Positions 35,037 through 47,358 of a stretch of DNA of 64,000 nt are shown here, piece by piece. Each line of letters begins with the position of its first letter. Within the stretch, counting starts at the first letter, position 1. The stretch covers positions 411,449,110-411,513,109 of the forward strand of contig CAKMRJ010001112.1 of assembly GCA_928212115.1 (NCBI GenBank), read 5' to 3'. The stretch is from Lactuca virosa. Lineage: Eukaryota; Streptophyta; Magnoliopsida; Asterales; Asteraceae. The translations under genes and the position numbers were made by a program. A model generated the notes under the pieces. That model saw only the letters and a list, made by a program, of their open reading frames with translations, did not search any database and was not told the origin of the DNA.

Positions 35037-35752
35037 CTAAACATGAGGACGAAGAACAAAACACGTACATCCAAAAAATCGTAGAGAAGAGTAGTCTGGT
35101 AAGTGGCCATATAGCTTCTCAAAAGGAGAAAATTTTGAATTCAATGTAGTAGGATTACGGTTAATCACATAAATAACAGTCAAGACTGCATCTCCCCAAA
35201 AGGCATTAGGAACCTGCACATACAAGAGCAATGAGCGGGCTATCTCAACAATATGACGGTGTTTTCGTTCCGCCACACCATTTTGTTGAGGAGTATCAGT
35301 ACACGATGATTGGTGTATGGTACCATCAGAAGAAAGTAACTGAGTAAACTCATTAGAGGTATATTCGCCCCTAAGTCACACCTGAAGCACTTTATCACAA
35401 CTGAATGTCGAGTTTTAACATGATATCTAAAATCTTTGTAAATGCCAAAGAAATCAAATCTACGTTTCATAAGATAAACCCAGGTATAGCGAGTATAATC
35501 ATCTATAAAGGATACATAATAGGCCGACCCATCCTTTGTGGATACTGGTGCAGGGCCCTCCACATCATAATGAATAATATCAAATGTAGCAATAGAGCAA
35601 GACATATTTTTCTTGAAAGGTAAAGCAATGAATTTTGCCAGTTTACAACCACCACAATCAGAATTATCACAAGTGTTCAAATCACCCAAAACACCACTAG
35701 AAGCTAGAAACTCAAACGTGATACAGATGCATGTCCAAAACGATAATGCCAA
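35037..35752 (-). pseudogene. Integrase core of element F
   Basis: Frame 35240-35752 holds the zinc-binding CDNSDCGGCKLAK, then a first-aspartate region altered to HYDVEGPAPV (usually HxDVWGPAP), then SFIDDYTRYTWVYLMKRR and a second-aspartate region FRCDLGAN. A stop follows. Frame 35037-35276 resumes at MAERKHRHIVEIARSLLLYV, the block with the third acidic residue, and ends LRFFGCTCFV. At least one shift lies between the second and third catalytic blocks. It would have inserted the DNA copy into chromosomes. Confidence 0.88.
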
Positions 35753-35760
35753 AGATAAAA

Positions 35761-36467
35761 CTAAAAAGACAAATGACTCAAATGAAAAGATGACAAATCA
35801 ATGTTTGAGGCAGCAACAACGGACACTTTGAGAACCTCCAACACATAAAGTTCACCCACCCTACGGCCGATCCCAATCACCTTCTGAGTGTATTGGTCCT
35901 GTATAACACATACAAAATCAGAAAAGAACACCCAATTACCAGACCTACACAATTGGTTGACCGAAACAAGATTCAAAGTGAGTTTGGAAATGTAATAAAC
36001 ATCAGGGAGAGACATGTGAGGAATAGAAACAGACCCAACACCCTTAACTATCATAGATATATCACTGGCATACATAATAGAGATATATGACATGCATGAC
36101 AAAGAAGTAAACGATGACAAATAAGGAGACATGTGATGGGTTGCACCAGAATCTAAGATCCACAAAGATGAAGGTATTCCTGAGGTACCGGATGAAGTAG
36201 GAATAGAATACGACATAGATGCATACATGGGAGTAGGATTGGTGGAAAAATACTATCTGAAACTCTCAAAAACCTTTGGATCCAATGCAGAAGGCGGCAT
36301 GTTGCCAACTGACTCAGTGCAACTGATGGAGCAGCAGTAACAACAAACTGTGGAGGATGAGGTATCCACAGAGAAACACTAAAAGAACGTGGATGAAACT
36401 TCTGCTGACCAGATCTATGTTGTTGTCCCGACTGAGTCGGACCAGATTCACCCTTGTTAACTAACAA
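35761..36467 (-). pseudogene. Protease and pre-integrase region of element F
   Basis: Frame 35761-36228 contains SLWILDSGATHHMSPYLSSF, a retroviral-type aspartic protease active site with intact DSGA, followed by SVSIPHMSLPDVYYISKLTL, NLVSVNQL and a GELYVLE-like end typical of copia. The linker upstream (36153-36467) is Gln/Ser-rich (QSGQQHRSGQQK) and joins it to the gag zinc knuckle in another frame. Confidence 0.85.
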
Positions 36468-37220
36468 TGGACATTGAGCTTTCTAATGATTTTTCTGTTT
36501 GTAGAAGGAACATTCATCATAAGCAACCCTTGGATTTTGACGAGACTGATTAGTGGAAACAACAAGCATAGCAGGAGTGGAGATTGCTTTAGACCCTTTA
36601 TCCGTGTGAGACTTGATACAAATCTCTTCAAAAATCAGCTCATGGACAATAGAATCCACTGCGGGAAGAGGGGAACGATGAATATTCGTTCCACGTACGC
36701 CTTCAAAATCAGAACGCAACGCCATCAAAATTTGAACCAAACATTGATCTTCCCTCCTAACAATATAAGGCTAAACATCTTTCAATTCTTTAGATTCAGT
36801 AAGAGCCAACTGATCCCATAAATCAGACATAGCAGAATAGAATTCTTCAATACTCATATCATTTTGCTGAAGGGCACGAATGTCATATTCTAAATGATAT
36901 TGTTTAGAAAAAATTGGAGTGAGTATACAGTCTCTTCAAATGGTTCCACACTTCCCTTGCTGTTTCATATTTAACCAATTGCATACCAATAGACTGAGTA
37001 ATATCCAAGTGATGACCTTGGAGTTATCAGTCTCCTAAGTATCAACCAACAAATCGAAAATTTCAGCTTGAGGCACTGAAGGTTTGGTTTTAGTCCTAGT
37101 GACATAGCCCCATATATTCTTTCAACGAAGGAAATTCTTCATAACATAGCTCCAATATGTGTAATTCTTTTCATCTAATAGAGTACTAATTGACTGAAGG
37201 GAATCTTCCTTTCCAGTCAT
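36468..37220 (-). pseudogene. Gag of element F
   Basis: Start at 37218-37220, MTGKEDSLQSISTLLDEKNY, followed by TYWSYVMKNFLR-stop-KNIWGY. This is the canonical N-terminal copia gag block, with the W and FL positions kept. Two early stops (after NFLR and after LLVDT) and later shifts break it. Frame 36483-36740 keeps the downstream part (MALRSDFEGVRG) and ends near ECSFYKQKNH, a zinc knuckle whose second cysteine is tyrosine. The start was chosen by the block after it and its distance from the primer-binding site. Confidence 0.8.
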
Positions 37221-37472
37221 GATGGCAACAGAAAAATAATGACAATAATGGACAAGCAATCAGTGAACAAGAACAACAAACCAGCAGAAGCAACCAATCG
37301 AGCAGCAAGAACTCGAACAACAAACCCTAGAATCCGAACAGCAACAACAAACTAACAGCAACAAAAAGTGAACATCAGTAGCAAACGAACATCAAACGAA
37401 TCAGCTACAGTAACCCAAAAAAAATCGCGTCACAGATGACTGTTACAAAACCTCCTAACAACGTATCAAACA

Positions 37473-37487
37473 TCTGCTCTAATACCA
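37473..37487 (-). other. Primer-binding site of element F
   Basis: Minus strand TGGTATTAGAGCAGA directly against the LTR edge, a tRNA-Met type site with one change. Confidence 0.85.
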
Positions 37488-37636
37488 TGATAATTGATTC
37501 ATATGATTAATGAAAGAGAGAGATTACAAGGTTCTTGAAAAACATGAAAACAAAGAACAACAAGATGGGAAATATAAAGGCAAGCTGAGCCAACCCTAAC
37601 CCTAATGAGCTTATAATAAACATATACTTGCTAATA
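37488..37636 (-). mobile_element. 5' LTR of element F
   Basis: 149 bp, followed by the GTTGA duplication (37637-37641). In element sense it has TTTATATTTCCC and then TTGTAATCTCTCTCTTTC, compact LTR promoter-type sequence. Confidence 0.88.
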
Positions 37637-37641
37637 GTTGA

Positions 37642-38796
37642 TGCATTGTGATAGAATATGTTGATTTTCAATCCCAATCTTTATCACTGTCTTAGTCTCA
37701 ATAGATCACCACCTCAGCTTCTTTCGTTATAGACAAAAATCACTAATCTTGCTTTGAGATTTTCTAGTTGATTACAAGAATTATGTTAGAATTGGCAAAA
37801 AAAAAAAATATGGAGTGAATTTGTTATGGATATTAAAAACATTTTGGTAGAACGTCGTAGATATTAAAGTATTGTAATGTTTTATTATTTAAGTGAATTT
37901 GTTATGGATATTAAAAGCACTTTGGTAGAATGTTATAGATATTAAAGTATGGTAATGTTTTATTATTTAGGATGTAATTATTTATGAATCGAGACCAAGA
38001 ACAAGAACCACATGGAATGGCACCCTGATTCCAAACTCGCAACTCCATTCCAAAGGTGAAACCATCCAAGGAATTACAAAGAGCCGAAGAGAAGCACTAG
38101 CAGTAGCGTTTTCAAAGGGGAAAAAACATTTCTAATTCTATTAATAAACACTAAATTACAAAAAAGAAAAGTGCCAATCGGCAAAATTCATTTATGAGAG
38201 ACATTAGCAAAAATTCCAACAATTAGAAAATATCAAAGTTTTCATCCATGTTGTTTCATTATTAATTTGCCTATGCAAAATTAAATTTGCAAAATTCGAT
38301 TACGATTATAACGAAAAAAAGGAAAAGTAGTCCATACAATAAGTTTCAATGCAATTAAGAAAGTCATAGTTAATCTAAAAATTTTACCTACTAGGTTTGA
38401 ACTAAAATACAAGCCAAGTAGCCAATTAAACAAGTTTTATGCCAGATTGAATTAGCAGAATATTTTTACCCACGAAACCAAATTGACGTAATAGCAAATT
38501 CACATACAATGAACCTTGAAAATTCTACACTATAAATTGCAAACATTACTACATCAATTTGATTGAATCTTTGAACTTTTTTTCTATATAGACAAAATAA
38601 AGTACAACATGAAATCAAGTTCAACTGATAAAAATATGAAACGATATTAGATTTGGGTAAGCATAAAATTTCACACATTTCACAAATTTAAAAACCGAAT
38701 AAACTCAACACATATCTACAATATAGTCAATAACAAACAAAATGTGTCCTAGGTGAAGCAACAAACAAAAAACACAAACATTTTTTTTGTATCTGC
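37642..38796. other. AT-rich sequence without genes
   Basis: No coding similarity. It contains one 78-bp tandem duplication and a poly-A tract near 37798-37808. Short frames at 38466-38678 and 38727-38963 have no support. Confidence 0.5.
37815..37970. repeat. 78-bp tandem duplication
   Basis: Two copies starting GTGAATTTGTTATGGATATT at 37815 and 37893, differing at a few bases. Confidence 0.95.
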
Positions 38797-40361
38797 TTTG
38801 TGGAGTTACAGGAGGCCGCTAGGCGGCGGGAGATTGAGTTGGAGCTCCAGACGAGGGAATAGAGGCAGGCTCGGTTGCAGTCGCAGCCTGTGACGAAGCG
38901 GTTTAAGGTCGTCGATGTGAGATCTGGGAATCGGCGGGGCCGCACTTGTGGTAAGCGAGGCAAAGTTCAGGAGGGTTCATGTCGATCTACTTCTGGGTGC
39001 CACAAATGTGGCAAAGATGGACATTATGCCAATGACTATCGCTAACATGTCCCCGCACACCAGGATCTATTATCACTGTGAGCAGGTTGGCTATATTAAG
39101 GCCAACTGTCCTTTGCTCGAGGCGGGACTGGCGCAGGCTCCAGTGCCAGCTACTTTGAGGATCACCAATGGGCAAAAGGGTAGGACAGTGCCCCCGAGGG
39201 CTCGACGTCGTACTTTTCAGCTCACGGCATAGGAGGCCAAGGTGGCGCCAAACGTCGTTACTGGTATGTTTCCATTTACTATTATGTCGATTATATTTCG
39301 GTATGCTTATGTTTATGTTTCGGATAGGTACTTTCTTAGTGAATTATTTGCCTGTCTTGAGTAATTTGACTCAGGCGTGAGTCGGTCCTTTGTGTCTTGA
39401 TATTTTAGTAGGGGTTTTGGTATGACCCTTAACAAGTTGGAGCGTCCGTTTCGGGTTTCTATCGCCAACGAACATGGGATTTCTGCATCCAGAGTGTATC
39501 AATGTTGTGTTCTGGAGACTTTCGGTGTGCCTTATCCGATTTATTTGATTCCTATTCCCATGGGGGATGTATGGTTGGTAGTGGGGATGGATTGGCCTAG
39601 CAGGTTCGGTGTTATGATAAACTGTGGGGGTCAACAAATGATAGTTCGAACCCCAAGTGGGGGAGAACTGGTTATCTACAGAGAGGGTACCAGGTTTGGG
39701 TCAGGGTTTTGTTTGGCGGCCAAGGCTCGACAGTACATTCAACATGGTTGTATGGGTTATCTTGCCTATGTGGTTGATACACTGGTTGTGGAGCAGACAT
39801 CGGTTGTGCATGTCCCAGTTGTCAGGGAGTTTGTTGATGTCTTTCCGAAGGAGTTACCCGGTGTCCCTCCCGAGAGGCAGGTTGAGTTCAGGATTAACCT
39901 AGTGCCAGGTGCGACTCCTATTTCCAATGCGTCGTACCGTTTGGCACCGCTCGAGATGCAGGAGTTGTCCTCTCAAATTCAGGAGCTGTTAGGCAAGCAG
40001 TTCATTAGAACGAGCTGTTAGGTGCCGACCGGTTGGATTTGTTGAGTGAGCTCAGTCAAATCCACAACACCATCCATGTTTCACAGTTGCGGAAGTGTGT
40101 ATTAGACGATGAGGCCGTGGTCCCTTCGGATGATATTCAAGTCGATGAGCGCCTGAATTATGTTGAAAGGCCAGTTGCCATAGTGGAAAGGAAGATGAAG
40201 AGTCTGCGCAACAGGGAGATACCTTTGGTAAAGGATAAGTGACAACATCAGAAAGGCTCCGAGTGGACCTGGGAGCCGGAGGCAGAGATGCGGGAGCATT
40301 ATCCTGAGTTGTTCACGATGGCCGACTTTGAGGACAAAGTCTAGTTCAACTGGAGGAGAAC
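38797..40361 (+). pseudogene. Tekay-like gag-pol fragment G0 with large internal deletion
   Basis: First unit of the gypsy array. It begins abruptly in gag (same sequence as 51252 onward). Zinc knuckles follow: CHKCGKDGHYANDY, its last cysteine replaced by Y, and a decayed YYHCEQVGYIKANC. The protease FDSGVSRSFVS is near 39366. A 200-codon frame (39422-40021) includes the protease end VVGMDW and the RT N-terminus (PPERQVEFRINLVPGATPIS). At about 40020 the sequence jumps to the polyprotein tail, deleting RT, RNase H and the integrase core. It ends at the LTR. Confidence 0.88.
40033..40340 (+). pseudogene. Integrase tail and chromodomain of fragment G0
   Basis: Frame 40033-40242 gives LLSELSQIHNTIHVSQLRKC, then NYVERPVAIVERKMKSLRNR and EIPLVKDK-stop. 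A second stretch reads GSEWTWEPEAEMREHYPELF to about 40310. Chromovirus integrases end in a chromodomain of the form IxxRxxKxLRNKxIPLVKVxW...ExTWExExxMxxxYPxLF, thought to guide insertion into heterochromatin. A stop (TGA) at 40240-40242 sits where KVxW is expected. Confidence 0.85.
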
Positions 40362-40618
40362 CGTAACATCCCGATGATGAGGTATTTTCGATTTCATCAT
40401 TTTTATGAATAAATATTACATTTTAGTCCCTGGGTATAAGAAAGAGTGCAAAATGGCCTATAGTGGCATTTTGGTGATTTTGGGCTATGGGGTAGTATGT
40501 TGGGCGTATGTTGTGTATGCTGAGCATACTAGGGTGGACCCTAGTACATTGGGCATACACCTCGTACTCAAGGTGTACGTGGAGAAACTCCAAACCCTAA
40601 ATTTTAGGGTTTTGTCCA

Positions 40619-40625
40619 TATATAA
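40619..40625 (+). promoter_or_regulatory. TATA box of LTR1
   Basis: TATATAA followed by GCACC. The equivalent box is at 58614-58620 in LTR2, at the same distance from the LTR start. Confidence 0.65.
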
Positions 40626-41202
40626 GCACCTTATAGCCTCATTTATCATTCCCTCATCAACCCCCATCTTATAAAAACGATCTCTAGCAAACCCTAAGTG
40701 AGAAGAGTGGTTTTGAGCTCATATTGTTTGCTTTATGGGTGTTCTTGAAGAAGAAGAAGAAGCTGGTGCAAGGACCTTGAAGCATGGAAGCAACTTAGAT
40801 ATGGGATTCTTCTCTTGCTTGCGACCTCCAGGAGGTAAAAAGTTCAAAACTTGATCACTCTATCTTGTAGATCTAGTGATTTCTTCATTTAGGGCATTTT
40901 TGGTCCCAAATATGGTGATTCTTGAGAATGACATGCTCTTAACTCAATAAGTCGTCCTTTTAGACCTTATGAGGCGTCTTGAGTCATAAAAAATGTGGTC
41001 TTGATGGTTAGTTTTGTCCATGAATGCTCTAAAAGGTCTTATGTCATTAAGAAGTTGGGTTTGTGTATTAAGCACTTAAAGGACATGCAAAGTCATAGAG
41101 TTAGAAACTTTATGACTCTTAGTGATATTTTGGCCTTGGATATGAAAGTTGGACGTGAGAGTTTAATGCATTAAGCTCTTATTGAGGATTTGGAAAGTCT
41201 GA

Positions 41203-41289
41203 GCGTACGCCCTACATAACCTGGAGTACGCAGCGCGTACGTGGTCAACCACCCTGACTGCAGTCAAAGCTCGAGTACGCCCCGCGTAC
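41203..41289. repeat. GTACGC-N3-GCGTAC palindromes in LTR1
   Basis: GCGTACGC at 41203-41210; GTACGC-AGC-GCGTAC at 41226-41240; GTACGC-CCC-GCGTAC at 41275-41289. Confidence 0.93.
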
Positions 41290-41714
41290 GATCCCAGAGT
41301 TGACTCGGCTGGGTCGACTTGGCTGGGTTGACTCAGTAGACTTGTTGATTTTGACCAGTTTTCACCAAGGTTAATTTTGGGGAAATGTTATTAATTTAGA
41401 ATGCGAAATGTTTTGACATTTAGGATTTGGGTTAAGCCTGTTGTCGGAGCTGGGAGTTATTCAAGCTGCATTCAGAGTGTGAGGTGAGTTTCCTCACTTT
41501 TCTTGTGGGTCGAGGGCACCAGTGCCGACCCCTTGGGTTATGTATCTTGGTATTTAGGATGTTTCTATACAATAATAATCGGTAGATATGCATGCTAGTC
41601 TATTAACTGGTATATAATTATCTTTTGTTGGATATATGTTATTTGTTATGTGCAGGTCGACATGGTATGGTGGGGTTGAGACTATACTTCTTTGTGATGT
41701 AAGTCAATAGACCA

Positions 41715-41903
41715 GGGCATTCCAACCAAAAGGTTGTGGGTCGGGGGCATTCCAATCGGAAGGTTGTGGGTCGGGGGTAATCCAACCAGGAGGTTGTGGA
41801 CCCGTTATGTATTGGGCATTCCAACTGTAAGGTTGTGGGTCAGGGCATTCCAACCGTATGTTTGTGCGCCACGGGTAATCCAACCAGGAGGTTGTGGACC
41901 CGT
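41715..41903. repeat. CAACC-loop-GGTTG minisatellite, six units, LTR1
   Basis: Units start at about 41715, 41744, 41774, 41813, 41842 and 41872. Most carry a small stem CAACC/GGTTG around a 4-nt loop such as GTAA or AAAA. Confidence 0.9.
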
Positions 41904-42170
41904 TATCTGTTTGATTATATGTTTGTGTGGTGGTACTTTGGGGGAACTCACTAAGCTTTGGCTTTTAATTTTAGTTGTGGTTTTAGGTACTTCCGAGGAT
42001 CGTGTGAAGGCGAAGACGTGATCGTACACAACTTCCTGTTTTATCACTTGATCTTGGGGAAAAACTCTAATTTGAAATAATACCTTGAAAACAATTACAG
42101 TTTTGTAAACAATGTTGATGAATGGTTGATTTTCCAAAATTTTATATTTTTTGTGATTTTGAGTGTTACT

Positions 42171-42903
42171 AGTTGGTATTAGAGCCTTGGTTTGAGCGAA
42201 TTGGAGGAACATATGTGTGAATCCAGGCTCAATAAGGTACTACAATGGTTTTAAAGTGATTTTCAAAATTGTTTTCAAAAGTAACCAATGAAGAATGCGA
42301 TGTGTAAGATCAGCCAGAGCCAGTAAGTATACCCCAAGTTACCACCCAATTATTTTTTATTATGTTTATTATAGAACATCATGCTAGTGATAGGCTAAGG
42401 ATCTTCAGGAATTGCATGATAGAATTGCCTGATTATATGACGTCTGATAGCCTAGGGTTATTCTTGAATGAAATTGACATCATTACTGTAGTTGCTTAGT
42501 GTATGCATCAAGATTGTACATAACTAAGATTTTATAGTCTGAGAATGTTTGATTTGGCTTTATTTCCTGTTCCTTGTCTGGTTGTGGGCTTAGGGTAGAA
42601 TCAAGTATTCGACTGTCTATAGGATCCAATGTTATATATGGTTAGCATACACGAGTGATGTAGGGTTGGTGGAAGTTTCATGGATGAGTTATATGGGGTT
42701 AGCCGGCCAGTTGAGGGATCTTTAGCCTTTTCTCTAGGAAATGAGAATAGTTTGTAGGCGTATCCGAGTGTGTGCTCTTAGGGTTGGTTTGATGATCTTC
42801 TGAGACAAATACGGTTAGGTGCAGAAGGTAGTATGGGCACGTACTACTGGAAGGACAGGAACCACACACGTAATAGGGAAGTCCCAACCCCTAGAGTCTG
42901 GTT
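42171..42903 (+). other. Primer-binding site and leader of G1
   Basis: TGGTATTAGAGCC at 42174-42186 is the tRNA-Met site. The leader then runs, without a clear start codon or protein, to the GTAGA duplication of element C. A GTAAGTAT donor-like word is at 42321. Confidence 0.75.
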
Positions 42904-42908
42904 GTAGA

Positions 42909-43665
42909 TGTTGGGTTTTATGTACTCTAACATCCCTATGGTGCACATACAACCCTAATGCTTTGGATCTAAGTTTTCTCTAGTTATACATGCAACAAAA
43001 AATATCCAAAGCATGAAACCTATAACTAGCGTACAACTTGATATTTGAAACATAAAACAAGTTCGACGATTACCTCTTTGTTGTAGCTTGTAGAGTTTTG
43101 GCCTTTCAAGAGCTTAGTGCCTCAAATGTTGCACCTCTAATGGAATCACAACACACCATGAACAAATGGAGGACTTTGAGAGAGAGGTTAGACACACCAA
43201 AAATCGGCTATATTCTTCACGGAATACACTTGTGTCGATTTTAGGGTTTAGGGAATACATATATAGTGTAGAATTCCAAGAGTCGTATGTAAACCCTAAT
43301 TCTTACACTTAGTCTTATGATCCAATAACTCATATGGACTAACTCTTCATGGACTCTCACATAAACTTAGTGCATCATGGATCAATAACCCAAACCATAT
43401 GTATCACTGATTTACATAATCAGTCCCCGTTAATTTAATTAGTCTCTTTTGATCACTAAATTAATTCTTGATCAATACTAATTAAATAATATGATTTCTC
43501 AAGTAATATATTATACTTATAACATATTAATAAATCACAAATAACCTCTTTCTCAAATATCCATCCTATCAAATTGCCCTGGTGAATGCAACCCAAAAGG
43601 ACCATGCTACTCTCGGGTCAAATACATACCAATTATATTTATGGACTTAGACACATAATCCAACA
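42909..43665 (-). mobile_element. 3' LTR of element C
   Basis: 757 bp. The polypurine tract, AAGTGGGAGAC on the minus strand, begins at 43666. Confidence 0.92.
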
Positions 43666-44659
43666 GTCTCCCACTTAGATAAGCCTAATACTATAACTGC
43701 AAGTACGACTTCAAAAACCGACTAGTAATCGTAGCTCTTAAAAGCCGTTGTCGAACTCTGACGCGTCCTTTAGATAAGGGATCATATATTCCTCCATTCT
43801 AGATATCGTATGGAAATGAGACATGGATTATAATCATTCTCTCTGTCCATGTGTTGTTTCCAAATTTCCGATTTATGACGACTAACTAATTGAAAAAATC
43901 AAAGCAGTCCAGGCTTGGCCAAGCACTTAGGGTGTCATCACTAAATCATCGAGGGGCCCACAGATATCACTTTTATCCCTCTTACGGTAAAAGGAATGGA
44001 TAAACTTCGACTCATATGCTTGCTCTATTTACTCATCAAATCACATACAACAATATGTTTTATAACACCAAGTTACTGGTGCGTTTACATATCATCAATG
44101 TACAACCGACTTGTAAACTGCAACTATATGTCTCCGTTTCAAGAATATAAGATATTATCGTCTCACTAATCACTCGTGATAAAATCCAAGAAGTGATTCT
44201 GATTAGCATGGGTTGAATCCAATACTCAAATCTTATTACAGGAGAACTTATGAACACTGCAGCAAACTTGTGCTATGTCTAAACACTTTAGACAATCTGC
44301 AGACGGATTCATGACAGTCTTACCTCAATACCTACTTCCAAAGTATGATCGACTGTGGATAGTTTGAATAATCTTATTATCCAGGAAGTCAAAACATGCA
44401 AAGGGAAACACAAGAATAATCGAATTCAATATGGTCTCAAAACTTTTGAATATAAATAAAACACCTTTTATTTAATCACCATATTGATTACACATTATTC
44501 ATGTTATAATGTTTCGATTAATCAACTTAATACTAGAGTTAAAACAATAGTTATCCCGTGCTCCAAGCATGCACACTTTGTTTATATGTGGTCCTTACTT
44601 TGTGAAATAGATCAATTTAAAACATTTCAATGATGCTCATTTCACAATTCCAAATCCTT

Positions 44660-46790
44660 ATTATAAGTGTAAGATTCTAAACTATCATGCAATGATTCAT
44701 TTTGTAATGTCATGGTACCAAAGTCACATAGACTTTGCCAATGATATTACAAAGTATTCCATTGGAGATTGTTACAAGACAATCCTCGGATTTGAAATCT
44801 CACATTCAAAGTACATTCTTTTGAACATACTTCTTGCATTACAGTTTCTAACCTACACATAGATTCTCAATATCCAACTCCCAATATGGAAACATTTCCT
44901 TATTTGCCATATGACAATTTATTCTTAACATAATCCTATCTATTTAGAATCATGTCAACATGGTCCATTTATTACTATACTTCCAATTGCCCACAAGCGA
45001 CCAATCCTTAGCGAACCTTAGATTGTCCTTGACAGTTGTTTAACCACTTTAGTCATATCTAGTTCTAGTCCTTTTCCCTCTTAATACCCTAGGCATTTGG
45101 AAAATTAGAACACATGAAGATTATAGCATATGTAATCGATCCTATACTTGTAGCATATGGGATACAATTCATAATGTCTTACATAAAGACATGATGCCTG
45201 ACCGGTCTCTTGCTATGATATTTCCATATATAGAATTTTCAGATATTCATATATACACATGACTAAGTTTGATTAATACTTCAATCTAAGCTTTTAGATT
45301 TGAAATAAAGTATAAGTATCCTCTCCCTTACTATAGCGAAACAACTTTTCAACCTTTGCAAATTAGAACTTCGTTTCCTATAAATAGTATTGCTAACTCG
45401 CAACACTTACCATTATAATTATGCTCCCACTAGCATAATCATTTTATTACTAGCATAAAATTTATGCTCCCACTAGCTTTGACATGCTTCCAAAATCAGA
45501 TGGACTTCTAGAAATCAATACTTTATTGACTTTCTTACCAAAGTTCAGATTTCTAATACGAGATGCTTCCATAATCCTTTATCTAAGCTCATACACCTTT
45601 TATTAGAAAGCCCATATGTGTGTCTAAACTATTTCAGAACTTACGACAGTAAGTCCCGAATGTCCAAACTATTTGTCATTTCTAACAATTCGAACTATGA
45701 AGAGGGATGCCGTAATCATAATCGAATTTGAGAACGCAATTAACACAACTGCTATCTTCTCAAAATATACTTAGTGAAAGCGTTTCGTCACTATCATTTT
45801 CATGAAGTGGAGAGAAACCTTGTGTCACTTAGATTTTATGGTGTATGTGTTCCTATCCATGTGAATCTGTCATTTCCAACCATTATCATAAGATAAGGTC
45901 TTTGACAAATTCAAACTCATATGGACTGAACATGTTCAATCTTAATTTCTTGCCACTTGGCAGCACAAGGGCCTACCATGTCTTCTAAGTTGTTGAGCAG
46001 ATCACCCTTACTGATCAACGAACTTTCACTGATAGGCAAAGCAAATGAGAACTCATAGAACTCACATGCATAGTCAACTTTAACTGGAATGGGCACAAAA
46101 ACAAGAATATGTCAACACGATAGGTTACAAACCTTAAGTCGTGTGCTAGCGACGAACAATAGGTTTATTCTTGATTACTCCTGAATATTTTCAAGATCTT
46201 TAAGACTCCCACTGACTACTTGACATATAAGTTTCTCTTGTCAAGAAACATTCCTTGACTAACTAATATCCAAGAGTTAGTGCGGATTCTTATCAAGGAA
46301 AAACACTTCATACAATTGGTCTTAGTTGGTCTTTGTCTTAAAGACATCACAACTACCAATTCTAAATGTGTTATAAACCTTCTTAAGATTATGTTACTCA
46401 AGTCACAATCTTGGAGTATGACTCTAAGACTTGATTTTGGAACGAAGTATGACTCATCTTCTTCGTTTAACCATTTCAACAATTCACGATTCCTCTTCTT
46501 AGCCATACAAATGCACTAAGATGTCCTTAGAGGATCAATTGTGATATGGTTCTATAATCAGTAAGATGATCATAAAACAAGATACTCAAGTACTCTCCTT
46601 TCCTTTCAGATTGGAGAAACTTTTATCTTTCTGTCTAATTGATTCTTCTTATTCGTTCTGCTATACATTGAAACTTTTCAATGATTCAAAATTATACTTA
46701 AACTTGTAAGCATAACCATATTTACTAAAATTTTAGTAAATCATGACGAATAGTCTTATCATTCTTTGTGGTGAACCTGACTAGTGCACA
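44660..46790 (-). pseudogene. Integrase, RT and RNase H relic of element C
   Basis: The same broken landmarks as in B. The 45125-45180 stretch corresponds to MNRxPYASxIGSI but is changed. Bases 46216-46506 form a 96-codon open frame (MAKKRNRELLKWLNEEDESY) that is out of phase with the integrase reading and only partly matches it. In another phase the same DNA gives MSHTSF, matching RSMMSHxxLPxSFW. Many positions, including stops, are shared with A and B although nothing is translated here. Confidence 0.65.
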
Positions 46791-47358
46791 ATAACTTGTA
46801 CTAGATCCCCTAGTCTTTCACTTGACTCACATCTTTATGTGAACAAGGAATTAGTCTTAGTTTCCCAAAGATGAAGGTTCTCATTCATCATACAATACAA
46901 GTTGCATGATTCCAAGTTTCTGTCCAATTGAAACTTGGTGATGAGAATCTTTCCTTATTTGATAAATTTAGACACTACCACAAACGAATGAATCAAATCA
47001 ATATTGCTATAAATAGAAACATACAAACATCAATTTTCACAAATGCCATTGCAAGGAAATATAAAATAAATTAAAATCAAAATTTTCTTTATTTATTAAA
47101 ATTGTAGAAAATCTTGTCCTTACAATGCAATAAATGAAAACTATGTCACTACATATTTCTAAGCAATCTATCATAACTCCTAAGTAGCAGCTCATAATTC
47201 TGATCATCGAATCATGCGATCGAAATTCATCTCTTCGTGATCAGACTCATCATGCTTTTCCTTTATGCTTCCTTTCTTTTCTTCGATCCTACAAAACATC
47301 AAAATGCAATCTTATCACATCATGTTATTAAGAATCTATAAGTAGGAACTTAATAGAG

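Larger units (their letters stand above)
29932..37636 (-). mobile_element. Element F: Ivana-like copia element with short LTRs
   Basis: Minus-strand element bounded by GTTGA at 29927-29931 and 37637-37641. Left LTR is about 29932-30172 and right LTR 37488-37636. Both open TGATAATNGATTCATATG on the plus strand. Domain order from the right is gag, protease, integrase, RT and RNase H. RNase H is split by the solo LTR at 30512-33375. Stops are few compared with A, B, C and E, so F is younger than those relics but older than the solo-LTR insertion. The RT wording suggests the Ivana lineage. Confidence 0.9.
40362..42170 (+). mobile_element. LTR1 of the chromovirus array
   Basis: 1809 bp. Starts CGTAACATCCCG (usual TGTAACATCC with T changed to C) and ends GTGTTACT. 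TATATAA is at 40619-40625. GTAC-rich palindromes lie upstream at 40495-40585. GTACGC-N3-GCGTAC palindromes lie downstream at 41203-41289. A six-unit minisatellite is at 41715-41903. Antisense and sense frames of 135 and 95 codons over the minisatellite are chance. Confidence 0.9.

Noticed and set aside
38948..39232. Plus-strand frame in G0 as a new gene
   Set aside because: It mixes a shifted frame with decayed gag zinc knuckles of a chromovirus.
41805..42212. 135-codon antisense frame in LTR1
   Set aside because: It runs over the hairpin minisatellite and across the LTR edge and is not open in LTR2.
46216..46506. 96-codon frame as a real protein of element C
   Set aside because: Only part matches the integrase block and the matching phase changes within it. 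The counterpart in A is shorter and altered.
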